In this document: positions 43,620 to 51,804 of the stretch, one piece after another
How positions within the stretch are numbered: the stretch's first letter is position 1
How the letters are laid out: every line of letters starts with the position of its first letter
Assembly: GCF_018638295.1 (NCBI RefSeq)
Contig: NZ_JABTTS010000020.1
Location: 12,155-76,154, forward strand
Length of the DNA stretch: 64,000 nt
Direction of reading: 5' to 3'
Source of the DNA: Streptomyces sp. CHD11
GTDB lineage: Bacteria > Actinomycetota > Actinomycetes > Streptomycetales > Streptomycetaceae
Translations under genes and position numbers: made by a program
The notes under the pieces: model-generated
The model's input: only the letters and a program-made list of their open reading frames with translations
Told to the model about the DNA's origin: nothing
The model's database searches: none

Positions 43620-44372
43620 GTGGCGGTGGGACAAAGGGCGATCCGGGGTGCGGTTCCGGAGCCCAAGGCGGCACGGCAACCGTTGCGGCAGGAAGTCGTC
43701 GACGGGATCAAGTCGTACATTCTGCGCAACGAGCTGCGCCCGGGGGACCCCTTGCCGACGGAGCCGGCCCTGTGCGAGGCGCTGGGTGCCAGCCGCTCCA
43801 GCGTGCGGGAGGCCATCCGGATCCTCACCGCGCTCGACATCGTCGAGGTGCGGCACGGCCACGGCACCTATGTCGGCCGGCTGAGCCTGTCCGCCCTGGT
43901 GGAGAGCCTGGCCTTCCGCGGCCTGCTCAGCCCCGACGACGACTTCCAGGTGATGAGTGATCTCGTCGAGGTGCGCGAGCTGTTCGAGCGCGGCATGGCG
44001 GAACGGATCGTGGAGTCCCTCAGTGACGAGCAGATCGACCGGCTCGCGGCGCTCGTGGACGAGATGCGCAGGGCGGGCGCCGGGGAGGGGCACGGCTTCG
44101 TCGAGGCCGATCGCGCCTTCCACACGCTGCTCGTCGCCCCGCTCGGCAACGACCTCATCGGGCAGCTCTCCACGGCGTTCTGGGACGTCTACGTGATCGT
44201 CGCCCCGCACCTCGACGTCTTCACGCACGAGCACGAGGCGACCACCATCGCCAACCACCAGCGCATCGTGGACGCGGTGCGCGACCGTGAGCCCGCCGAG
44301 TTCGCGGCCGCGCTCAGCGAGCACTACGCACCCGTCCGCAAGCGCATCGCGGAGGCGCGTTCCAGGCGCTGA
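43620..44372 (+). CDS. FadR-subfamily GntR regulator of the sialic acid module
   Basis: A 250-residue regulator. The N-terminal winged helix has LRPGDPLPTEPALCEALGAS, RSSVREAIRILTALDIVEV and GHGTYVG. The C-terminal all-helical FCD ligand domain carries metal-site residues (Asp/His in EADRAFHTLLV, H in NHQRIVDAV). GTG 43620 follows AAGGAGAGGGG; GTG 43626 is an alternative. Operators before its own gene and before the esterase operon make it the likely repressor of transport and catabolism, released by sialic acid or an intermediate, analogous to NanR. Confidence 0.87.
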   Translation: MAVGQRAIRGAVPEPKAARQPLRQEVVDGIKSYILRNELRPGDPLPTEPALCEALGASRSSVREAIRILTALDIVEVRHGHGTYVGRLSLSALVESLAFRGLLSPDDDFQVMSDLVEVRELFERGMAERIVESLSDEQIDRLAALVDEMRRAGAGEGHGFVEADRAFHTLLVAPLGNDLIGQLSTAFWDVYVIVAPHLDVFTHEHEATTIANHQRIVDAVRDREPAEFAAALSEHYAPVRKRIAEARSRR

Positions 44373-44383
44373 CCGGTTCCTCC

Positions 44384-44422
44384 GCGGCGCGGGCGGTCCC
44401 GTACCGGGGCCGCCCGCGCCGC
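44384..44422. terminator. Terminator after gntR
   Basis: Perfect 13-bp arms (GCGGCGCGGGCGG at 44384-44396; complement at 44410-44422) begin 11 bp after the gntR stop. It separates gntR from the downstream esterase operon, which has its own promoter. Confidence 0.75.
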
Positions 44423-44469
44423 GCTTCGCGGGGTGTCCCGGCGGGGTGTCCCGGCGGCGGGCGGACCAC

Positions 44470-44528
44470 TTGACGGTCGACTTCCGGATCTCTAGGGTCC
44501 CAGGACAACAGACATCAGACGTCTGCTC
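44470..44528 (+). promoter_or_regulatory. Promoter and GntR operator 2 of the sialic acid catabolic operon
   Basis: TTGACG (44470-44475) and TAGGGT (44493-44498) are separated by 17 bp, a good Streptomyces housekeeping promoter. CATCAGACGTCTGCTC (44513-44528) lies just past the expected start site; its core CAGACGTCTG is the same palindrome as operator 1. Repression by blocking elongation or promoter escape is expected. Confidence 0.75.
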
Positions 44529-44588
44529 TTAAATCGATCCGCTGCGCTGCGCCGCGCGCACGCCGCCTCACCCACCGGGGCCCTCTCC

Positions 44589-45611
44589 ATGCCACTGACG
44601 GACCTCACCCTCGCCGAGTGCCTGGCCCTGCGGCCCGACCTCGACGAACCGGCCGACCTCGACGCGTTCTGGGACCGGACCCTGCGCACGGCCCGGGCGG
44701 CCGGCGGGACCTCCCGCTTCACCGCCGTGGACACCGGCCTGACCCAGGTGACGACCTACGACGTGACCGTGCCCGGCTTCGCGGGTGAGCCCGTACGGGG
44801 CTGGCTGCACCTGCCGGCGGGGGCGTCCGGCCCGCTCGGCTGCGTCGTGGAGTTCCTCGGCTACGGACGCGGTCGCGGCCTGCCGCACGAGCAGGTGCTC
44901 TGGGCGAACGCCGGCTACGCGCACTTCATCATGGACACCCGCGGCCAGGGCTGGTCCACCGCGGGAGGCGACACCCCCGACACGGTCTCACTGAACGGTG
45001 ACGTCCCCGGCTTCCTGACCCGCGGCGTGGACAGCCCGGACAGCCACTACTACCGACGCGTGTACACCGACGCCGTGCGCCTCGTCGAGGCCGCCCGCGC
45101 CCATCCCTCGGTCGACCCCGACCGGGTGGTCGTGACCGGCCACAGCCAGGGCGGCGGCATCGCGCTCGCCGTCGCCGGTCTCGTCCCGGGCCTGGCGGGC
45201 GTCATGCCCGACACCCCGTTCCTGTGCGACATCCGCCGCGCGGCACTGATCGCCGGCGCCCCGCCCTACACCGAGATCGCGGAGTACCTGAGCCTGTACC
45301 GCGACCGCGCCGAGACCGTCTTCACCACCCTGTCCTACATCGACGCCGCCCTGCTGGCCTCCCGTGCCACGGCACCGTCACTGTTCTCCATCGCCATGAT
45401 GGACGACATCTGCCCGCCCTCCACCTGCTTCGCCGCCTACCACCGCTACGGCGGCGACACGGGCCTGCGGGTCTACGAGTTCAACGGGCACGAGGGCGGC
45501 GGCGGCCACCACCGGCGCGAGCAACTCGCCTGGGTCCGAGCCCTGCTCACCTCGTCCCACGCTCTCGACGACCCAGCCGTCTCCACCCTGCACGATCCCC
45601 AACTCGCCTGA
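44589..45611 (+). CDS. CE7-family carbohydrate esterase (acetyl esterase)
   Basis: A 340-residue alpha/beta-hydrolase of the acetyl xylan esterase/cephalosporin-C deacetylase family. The catalytic triad is visible: Ser186 in GHSQGGG, Asp272 in AMMDDICPP, His301 in FNGHEGG, plus the oxyanion segment FLGYGRGRG and the family's RGQG. No signal peptide. As first gene of the operon behind a GntR operator and before sialidase, it likely removes O-acetyl groups from imported sialic acid, a job usually done by unrelated NanS-type esterases. Confidence 0.87.
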   Translation: MPLTDLTLAECLALRPDLDEPADLDAFWDRTLRTARAAGGTSRFTAVDTGLTQVTTYDVTVPGFAGEPVRGWLHLPAGASGPLGCVVEFLGYGRGRGLPHEQVLWANAGYAHFIMDTRGQGWSTAGGDTPDTVSLNGDVPGFLTRGVDSPDSHYYRRVYTDAVRLVEAARAHPSVDPDRVVVTGHSQGGGIALAVAGLVPGLAGVMPDTPFLCDIRRAALIAGAPPYTEIAEYLSLYRDRAETVFTTLSYIDAALLASRATAPSLFSIAMMDDICPPSTCFAAYHRYGGDTGLRVYEFNGHEGGGGHHRREQLAWVRALLTSSHALDDPAVSTLHDPQLA

Positions 45612-45637
45612 CACCACTCCCGAGAAGAGGCCCGTTC

Positions 45638-47122
45638 ATGCAGCGTAGAGTCACCCTGAGCGCCGCCACAGCGGGCGCCACCCTGGCGCTCCTGGTCGCC
45701 GGTACGCCCGCCGCGCACACGGCCGAGCAGCAGGGTGCCGCGGCCCCCGGCACCCTCACCTCGCAGAACATCGCCACCGCCGGCACCGGCTCCCCCTACT
45801 ACCGCATCCCCGCCCTGACCCGCACCACCGAGGGCACCCTGATCGCCGCGTACGACGCCCGCCCCACCCTCGGCGACCTGCCCGGCAACCTGGGCGTGGT
45901 GCTCCGCCGCAGCACCGACGGCGGAGCCACCTGGCAGCCCCGGCAGGTGGTCCGCAAGGAAGCCGCCCCCAAGGGCTACGGCGACCCCAGCCTCCTCGTG
46001 GACCGGGAGACCGGCCGCATCTTCGTCTTCTACGCCGCCTCCGTGAACCAGGGCTTCTTCGGCTCCGCCACCGGCAACGACGAGAGTGACCCGGACGTCC
46101 TGCAGGCCGACTACAGCTACTCCGACGACGACGGCCTGACCTGGCGGCACGAGCGGATCACCGCCGAGATCAAGAACCCGGCCTGGGCCGGCATGTTCGC
46201 GGCCTCCGGCGAGGGCATCCAGCTGCGGCACGGCACCTACAAGGGCCGCCTGATCCAGCAGTACGCCATCCGCGACAACGGAGCCAACTACGCGGTCAGC
46301 GCGTACAGCGACGACCACGGCGCCACCTGGCGGATGGGCACCCCGGTCGGCCCCGGCGGCGACGAGAACAAGACCGTCGAACTCTCCGACGGCCGCGTCA
46401 TGCTCAACAACCGCTCGACTCCCTACCGCACGGTCGCGTACTCCACCGACGGCGGTGTCACCTACACCCCGTTCCAGCAGGACAGGGAACTGCCCGACCC
46501 CGCCAACAACGGCTCGGTCATGCGTTTCGCACCGGACCTGCCCGCCACACACCCCCGGGCGAAGTGGCTGATGTTCAGCAACACGGCGACCACCAACAGC
46601 CGCAGCAACCTCACCGTCCGGCTCTCCTGCGACAACGGGCAGAACTGGCCGATCCGCAAGGCGGCCGAATCCGGCCCGGCCGCCTACTCCACGCTCACCC
46701 CGCTCGGCGACGGCACCCGTGGCAACGACCGGGTGGGCATGCTGTGGGAGCGCGCCAACTACCAGCACATCACCTACTCCTCCTTCGACCTGCAGTGGCT
46801 CGGCGGGGTCTGCGCGCCGGTCACCGTCACCCCGCCCGCCTCCCTGCCCGCCGGCAGGACCACCACCGTCACGGTCCGTGTCGTCAGCCAGAACGACGTC
46901 ACCCTCCCCGGCGGCACGGTCTCCCTCTCCCTGCCGGCCGGCTGGAGCGCGCCGGCCGTCACGGTGCCCGCGCTCAACCCCGGCCAGGGCGCCAACATGA
47001 AGATCCCCGTCACCGTCCCGGCGAACGCCACCGCGGGCGCCGTGCCGACGACCGCCACCTACCTCGTGCGCGGGACCCAGCGGTCCTACGGTGACGGAAC
47101 GCTCACCGTGACCACGTCCTAG
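45638..47122 (+). CDS. nanH: Secreted sialidase (GH33)
   Basis: A 494-residue exported exo-alpha-sialidase. Signal peptide (RRVTLSAATAGATLALLVAG), then the six-bladed propeller with the YYRIP motif (arginine of the triad) and five Asp-box repeats (for example RSTDGGATW, SDDDGLTW, SDDHGATW). The nucleophile/acid-base Tyr and Glu regions (SGEGIQLRHG, AAYSTLTPL) are present. The C-terminal ~95 residues form an immunoglobulin-like NEW3 domain (VTPPASLPAGRTTTVTV) as in Micromonospora sialidase. It releases sialic acid outside the cell for the ABC transporter. ATG 45638 follows AGAAGAGG. Confidence 0.93.
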   Translation: MQRRVTLSAATAGATLALLVAGTPAAHTAEQQGAAAPGTLTSQNIATAGTGSPYYRIPALTRTTEGTLIAAYDARPTLGDLPGNLGVVLRRSTDGGATWQPRQVVRKEAAPKGYGDPSLLVDRETGRIFVFYAASVNQGFFGSATGNDESDPDVLQADYSYSDDDGLTWRHERITAEIKNPAWAGMFAASGEGIQLRHGTYKGRLIQQYAIRDNGANYAVSAYSDDHGATWRMGTPVGPGGDENKTVELSDGRVMLNNRSTPYRTVAYSTDGGVTYTPFQQDRELPDPANNGSVMRFAPDLPATHPRAKWLMFSNTATTNSRSNLTVRLSCDNGQNWPIRKAAESGPAAYSTLTPLGDGTRGNDRVGMLWERANYQHITYSSFDLQWLGGVCAPVTVTPPASLPAGRTTTVTVRVVSQNDVTLPGGTVSLSLPAGWSAPAVTVPALNPGQGANMKIPVTVPANATAGAVPTTATYLVRGTQRSYGDGTLTVTTS

Positions 47123-47209
47123 CGTCCCGGCGCCGGGCCGCCCGCACGCCACCGGCCGCGGGCGCCCCGCCCTCCCGGTACCACCGATCCGCACAGCCCA
47201 GGAGTCACC

Positions 47210-48169
47210 ATGTCCCCGTCCCAGCCCCTCCGCGGCGTCGTGCCGCCCGTCTGCACCCCCCTGGACGCGTCGGGAGAGGTCGACACCGTCTCGCTCACCC
47301 GGCACGTGGAGCACCTCGTGAACGGGGGAGTGCACGGGCTGTTCGCCCTGGGGTCCAGCAGCGAGGTCGCCTTCCTCACCGACCGGCAGCGGGAGGTGAC
47401 GCTGCGGACCGTCGTCGAGGCCGCCGCGGGCCGCGTTCCCGTGATCGCCGGCGTCATCGACATGACCACCCCGCGTGTCCTCGTCCACGCGGAGGCCGCC
47501 CGCGAGGCCGGCGCCGACGGCCTGGTCGCGACCGCGCCCTTCTACACCCGGACCCACCCCGTCGAGATCGCCCGCCACTTCCGCACGCTGCGCTCCCGTG
47601 TCGACCTGCCCCTGTACGCCTACGACATCCCGGTCTGCGTGCACAGCAAGCTCTCCGTCGCCCTGGTCCGCGAACTGGCCGAGGACGGCACCCTCGCCGG
47701 CCTCAAGGACAGCAGCGGCGACGAAGGCGGCCTGCGCCGGCTCATCGTCGGGCTCGGCGGGCGCCTCGGCCGCGCCGACGGCCCCGCCCCCGGCTTCAGC
47801 ATCCTCACCGGCTCCGAACTCACCGTGGACGCCGCCCTGCTGGCCGGCGCCGACGGCGTCGTGCCCGGTCTGGGCAACGTGGACCCCGCCGGATACGTCC
47901 GCCTCTACGACGCCGTGCGCGGCGGCGACCTCGCCGGCGCCGTCGCGGAACAGGAGCGGCTCGTCGAGCTGTTCGGCCTGGTCGACGCCGGACCGGAGAG
48001 CGAGATGGGCCGCAACTCCTCCGCGATCGGCGCGTTCAAGCACGCGCTGCGCCTGCTCGGGGTGTTCGCCGAGGGCACCACCGCCGCCCCGCAGATCCAG
48101 CTGGACGAGGTCTCGATCGCCCTCGTCGGGGAGCGGCTGCGCGGCGCCGGCCTGCTCCCGGTCCGATGA
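47210..48169 (+). CDS. nanA: N-acetylneuraminate lyase-like (DHDPS family)
   Basis: A 319-residue class I aldolase. Schiff-base Lys166 in AGLKDSSGD, Tyr138 in YAYDIP, and the carboxylate-binding loop GLFALGSSSE where most members have GTTGE or GSTGE. Within this operon it would split N-acetylneuraminate to pyruvate and N-acetylmannosamine. The DHDPS family is broad, so context drives the specific call. Its stop overlaps the ROK kinase start (ATGA). Confidence 0.82.
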   Translation: MSPSQPLRGVVPPVCTPLDASGEVDTVSLTRHVEHLVNGGVHGLFALGSSSEVAFLTDRQREVTLRTVVEAAAGRVPVIAGVIDMTTPRVLVHAEAAREAGADGLVATAPFYTRTHPVEIARHFRTLRSRVDLPLYAYDIPVCVHSKLSVALVRELAEDGTLAGLKDSSGDEGGLRRLIVGLGGRLGRADGPAPGFSILTGSELTVDAALLAGADGVVPGLGNVDPAGYVRLYDAVRGGDLAGAVAEQERLVELFGLVDAGPESEMGRNSSAIGAFKHALRLLGVFAEGTTAAPQIQLDEVSIALVGERLRGAGLLPVR

Positions 48170-49161
48170 CGGCATCCCGTCCGGACGCCGGAGCACCGGT
48201 GATCGGCCTCGACCTGGGCGGCACGAAGATCGCCGCGGCCCTGGTCGCGGGCGACGGTGCCGTCCTGGCCCGGCACTCCCTGCCGACACCGGCGACCAGC
48301 GGCGCCGAGGCGGTGCTCGACGCGCTCGCCGGAGCCGTCCGTACGGTGTGGGCACCGGGCACCACGGCGATCGGTGTCGCCGCCGCCGGAGTCATCGACC
48401 CGCGGACCGGCACCGTCACCAGCGCCACGGACACGATCCGCGGCTGGGCCGGCACCGCCCTGGCGGCCGGCCTCGCCGCCCGCACAGGGCTGCCGGTCGC
48501 CTGCGACAACGACGTACGCGCGGCCGCGGCGACGGAGCTGCCCGACCCGCACGACGGCGGGAACGGGCGCGGGGTCACGATGATCTACGCGGCCGTCGGC
48601 ACCGGCGTCGGCGGCGCCGTGGCGGTGGACGGACGGATGCTGCAGGGCGCGGCCGGGATCGCCGGACACCTCGGACACCTGCCGAGTCCCGAGGCCGACG
48701 GACTGCTCTGCACCTGTGGCGCCACCGGACATCTGGAGGCGATCGCGGCGGGACCCGGCATCACCGCCCACTACACGCGGATGAGCGGAGTCCCCGCGGA
48801 CCGCCTGGAAAGAGTGGCCGCCCGCGCGGCCGGGGGCGAACCGCACGCCACCGCGGCCGTCGTCCTCGGCGCCGAGGCGGTCGGCCGCGCCCTCGGCGGC
48901 CTCGCCAACACCCTCGGAGCCGACCGTGTCGTCATCGGTGGGGGCGTGCCCCGCATCGGCGCGCTGTACACGGATGCCCTGGACGCGGCGTTCGCCGCCG
49001 AACTCATGGCGCCGCTGAGAAAGCTGCGTCCGGTACCGCCGCGCGGCGGGCCCGACGCCGCGGTCCTCGGCGCGGCCGCGCTGCCCCGCACCCTGCCCCT
49101 GCACCACCCGCCCACCACCACCGGAGCCCCGCGATGCCCCCGTCTCTCGCCGCAGCCCTGA
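48166..49161 (+). CDS. nanK: ROK-family kinase, probable N-acetylmannosamine kinase
   Basis: A 331-residue sugar kinase without DNA-binding domain. Phosphate-1 loop IGLDLGGTKIAAAL, acidic catalytic Asp in ACDNDVRAAA, Glu/His motif GHLGHLPSPEAD and the zinc motif CTCGATGHLE. The third Cys of the usual CxCGxxGCxE is His, so zinc would be held by a Cys2His-type set. It phosphorylates ManNAc to ManNAc-6-phosphate for NanE (context inference). Translation is coupled to nanA. Confidence 0.85.
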   Translation: MTASRPDAGAPVIGLDLGGTKIAAALVAGDGAVLARHSLPTPATSGAEAVLDALAGAVRTVWAPGTTAIGVAAAGVIDPRTGTVTSATDTIRGWAGTALAAGLAARTGLPVACDNDVRAAAATELPDPHDGGNGRGVTMIYAAVGTGVGGAVAVDGRMLQGAAGIAGHLGHLPSPEADGLLCTCGATGHLEAIAAGPGITAHYTRMSGVPADRLERVAARAAGGEPHATAAVVLGAEAVGRALGGLANTLGADRVVIGGGVPRIGALYTDALDAAFAAELMAPLRKLRPVPPRGGPDAAVLGAAALPRTLPLHHPPTTTGAPRCPRLSPQP

Positions 49162-49808
49162 AGGGCCGGCTGATCGTCTCCTGCCAGGCCCCGCCCGGCG
49201 ACCCGATGCGGCACACCGACACCCTGGTCCGTATGGCGCTGGCGGCCCGGGCCGGTGGCGCGGCGGCGGTCCGCGTCAACGACCCGGAGGTCGTCGCGGC
49301 CACCGTGGCGGCCGTCGCCCTGCCGGTCATCGGCCTGTGGAAGGACGGCGACAGCGGCGTCTTCATCACCCCGACCGTGCGCCACGCCCTCGCCCTTGTG
49401 GACGCCGGGGCCGCGGTCGTGGCGGCCGACGCCACCGCCCGCCCGCGGCCCGACGGCAGCGCCTTCGCGGAGCTCGTCGAGGCCGTGCACGAGGCGGGAG
49501 CCCTGGTGATGGCCGATGTGTCGACTTTCGACGAGGGCCGCGAAGCCGCCGAGCGGGGCGCCGACTTCGTGGGCACGACGCTCTCCGGCTATGTGCCGGG
49601 CTCCCCCGTGCAGAGCGCCCCGGACCTCGCCCTCGTCGCCGGCCTCGCCGCCGCGCTCCCCGTGCCGGTGATCGCCGAGGGCCGTATAGCGACCCCCGGG
49701 CAGGCCGCCCGGGCTCTCGAGGCGGGTGCGCTGAGCGTCGTCGTGGGCACCGCCATCACGGCCCCGACCGCCCTGACCCGGACGTTCGTGGCCGGACTCG
49801 CCCGCTGA
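49134..49808 (+). CDS. nanE: Putative N-acetylmannosamine-6-phosphate 2-epimerase
   Basis: A 224-residue TIM-barrel of the NanE family. It shows the opening GRLIVSCQAPPGDP, Lys in GLWKDGD (catalytic lysine position), the Asp/Thr strand VVAADATARPRPDG, the ADVSTFDEG strand and late IAEGRIATPGQAARAL. It converts ManNAc-6-P to GlcNAc-6-P. It overlaps the end of nanK by 28 bp and has GGAG eight bases before ATG 49134. Downstream NagA/NagB are not in this window. Confidence 0.88.
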   Translation: MPPSLAAALKGRLIVSCQAPPGDPMRHTDTLVRMALAARAGGAAAVRVNDPEVVAATVAAVALPVIGLWKDGDSGVFITPTVRHALALVDAGAAVVAADATARPRPDGSAFAELVEAVHEAGALVMADVSTFDEGREAAERGADFVGTTLSGYVPGSPVQSAPDLALVAGLAAALPVPVIAEGRIATPGQAARALEAGALSVVVGTAITAPTALTRTFVAGLAR

Positions 49809-49820
49809 AGCCTCCGGCGG

Positions 49821-49900
49821 AGCGAGCCGGGGCGGGACGGAGCGAGCCGGAGCGAGCTGGCGCGGGACGGAGCGAGCCGGAGCGAGCCGGGGTGGGACGG
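49821..49900. repeat. Modular 10-bp tandem repeat after nanE
   Basis: Eight consecutive 10-bp modules alternate between GGCGGGACGG-type and AGCGAGCCGG-type units, giving a ~30-bp higher-order period. It follows nanE directly and continues no gene. Confidence 0.8.
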
Positions 49901-50048
49901 CGCGTCGGCGCGAGGTGCCCCGCGCCCCGGGTCTCTTCCGCTCGAGCGGCGCCGGCCGGCCATGAGGGTGCGGTCGGACGTGGGGACGCGACGGCCGACG
50001 ACAGGTGACCGGGGGTCCCTGGCGGGGCGGCGGGCCGGAACACGCTTC

Positions 50049-50774
50049 TCAGGGGTGCATGACCAGCTTCCCCACGTGGTCCCTTCGGGCCAGTTCCCGC
50101 TGCGCGTCGGCGGCCCGGTCCAGGGGGAAGGCCGTGGCCACGACCGGCTGGATCTCCGCCCGGCGGGCCAGGTCCATGAGGAGGCCGAAGTGCGTGGGCG
50201 TGTGCATCGAGGAGCCGATCAGCTGCGCGTTGTGCAGGTAGAGGCGGCGTACGTCGAAGGACACGTCGTACCCGCCGAGCGCGCCGGCGACGACCCACCG
50301 GCCTCCTTCGCGCAGCAGGGGCAGGACCGCGCTCACCAGGCCGCCCGCCACGACGTCGAGTGCGACGTCGGGTCCCTCGGGGGCGGCGGCACGGATCTGT
50401 CCGGCGATGTCCTCCGCGCGGTCGACGACGTGGTGGGCGCCCGCCGCGCGCACCGCGTCGGTCTTGGAACGGCTGGTCACGGCGAGCACCGTCGCGCCGC
50501 GCGCACGGGCGATCTGCACCAGCGCCAGACCGACGCCGCCGGACGCTCCGGAGACCAGCACCGTCTCACCCCTTCGCAGCCGTCCCCGCTCGATCATGCC
50601 GAGCGCCGTGCCGTAGGCGGTCGGCAGTGCCGCGAGCTGGTCGTCCGTGAGCGGTGAGTCCGTCACGTCGTGCGCCTGCTCCGCCGGAGCCGTCACGTAC
50701 TCGGCGTAACCGCCGTCGCGTTCGCTGCCCATCAGGCCCACCGGGTTCGCGTCCGGCCCCGCCGCTTCCGGCAA
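50049..50774 (-). pseudogene. 5'-truncated zinc-less alcohol dehydrogenase (quinone reductase-like)
   Basis: The 241-residue frame begins within the MDR family: GLMGSERDGGYAEYVT precedes the Rossmann domain (GETVLSGASGGVGLALVQIA region, with SGASGGVGLA as cofactor loop) and the C-terminal VGKLVM. The N-terminal ~90 residues of the GroES-like catalytic domain are missing and are not found in any frame upstream. The only start is TTG with no ribosome site. I judge it a decayed remnant; a deliberate short form is less likely. Confidence 0.72.
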
Positions 50775-51030
50775 GCCGACGGTGGAGAACGACGGCGGGA
50801 ACTGACGCGGATCCGCCCCGCGCGGCGGGGCGGGTGAGTCGGCTGCCCCGGTCGGGCGCGGTGGCGCGGCAGCCGGCCGCCCACAGTCAAGGAACGCTCA
50901 GGTTCACCGAGGGCCTGCCGTCAAGTGCGGTGTGAAGGATGGGGCGGGTCATCCCGCAAGCCGGCCGGGACCGAGTTCCTGTGCCGGGCGGGCAGTGCCG
51001 GAAGGGCTGTCGAGCCGAGAAGAAGGACCC

Positions 51031-51714
51031 GTGGACAAGGTAATCGTCGCAGGCGGGCCGTGCCTCGTGCGGGCGGCCCTCACCAAGGTGATCGATGCGA
51101 GCGGCACCATGAGGGTGGTGGGAACCGCCGCACACGGAAGGGATCTCGAAGACCTGCTCGGCAGGGGCGCCGAGGCGGAGGTCGTGCTGCTCGACCACTC
51201 CCTGCACGCTGCCGGAGGGCCGGACGACTTCACCGCTCTGATCGCCCGGATCTGTGCCGTGGCCCGGACCGTGGTCTTCGGCGCGCCCAGCGCTCAGAGG
51301 GTCGATGCCCAGGTGCGGGCCGGGGCCACGGGCGTGCTCGGCGCCGATGTCAGCGCGGCGCAGCTCGTCGCCGCCCTGGAGACCGTGTGCCGGGGCGGCC
51401 TTGTCGTCGCCCTGGGGACGGCCCCGGCCGTCAACACGGCCCAGGCGCGGGTCACGCCCGGACTCACCGGACAACTCTCCCTACGGGAACGCGAGATCCT
51501 CACCATGCTGTCGAGCGGTCAGGACAGTGACGCCATCGCCCGCGACCTGGGGCTCAGTCCTCTCACCGTGAAGACCCACATCACGCGGATGCTCGGCAAG
51601 CTGGGCATCCGCCGGCGCGGGCATCTGATCGCCTTCGCCTACGAGAGCGGGCTCGTGGTGCCCGGTATGACGCCCACCAGTTTCATCGCGAACCGGCTGC
51701 AAGCGGCCTCGTGA
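51031..51714 (+). CDS. LuxR-type regulator with atypical receiver domain
   Basis: A 227-residue NarL-like protein. The receiver-like domain retains Asp55 in VVLLDHSLHA but lacks the acidic pair at the first strand (VIVAGGPCLVR instead of a VDDH-type sequence), so normal Mg-dependent phosphorylation is doubtful. The C-terminal LuxR helix-turn-helix is intact (LSLREREILTMLSSG, LSPLTVKTHITRMLGKLG). GTG 51031 is preceded by AAGAAGGA. No paired kinase is adjacent on this strand; it may be controlled by ligand or expression level. Confidence 0.85.
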   Translation: MDKVIVAGGPCLVRAALTKVIDASGTMRVVGTAAHGRDLEDLLGRGAEAEVVLLDHSLHAAGGPDDFTALIARICAVARTVVFGAPSAQRVDAQVRAGATGVLGADVSAAQLVAALETVCRGGLVVALGTAPAVNTAQARVTPGLTGQLSLREREILTMLSSGQDSDAIARDLGLSPLTVKTHITRMLGKLGIRRRGHLIAFAYESGLVVPGMTPTSFIANRLQAAS

Positions 51715-51735
51715 CGCCCGGCCCGGCGCCGCCCG

Positions 51736-51794
51736 GGGCCACGAACGGCACTGCCGTCCGACCAACGGTCGGACGGCAGTGCCGTTCGTGGCCC
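51736..51794. terminator. Perfect 28-bp inverted repeat, bidirectional terminator
   Basis: Arms 51736-51763 and 51767-51794 are fully complementary over 28 bp with a 3-base loop AAC. It lies between the convergent LuxR and histidine kinase genes, ending both transcripts. Confidence 0.9.
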
Positions 51795-51804
51795 TCGTCC
51801 GGTG

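Noticed and set aside
49821..49900. Possible CRISPR or origin iterons
   Set aside because: 10-bp GC modules without spacers, and no replication initiator gene close by.
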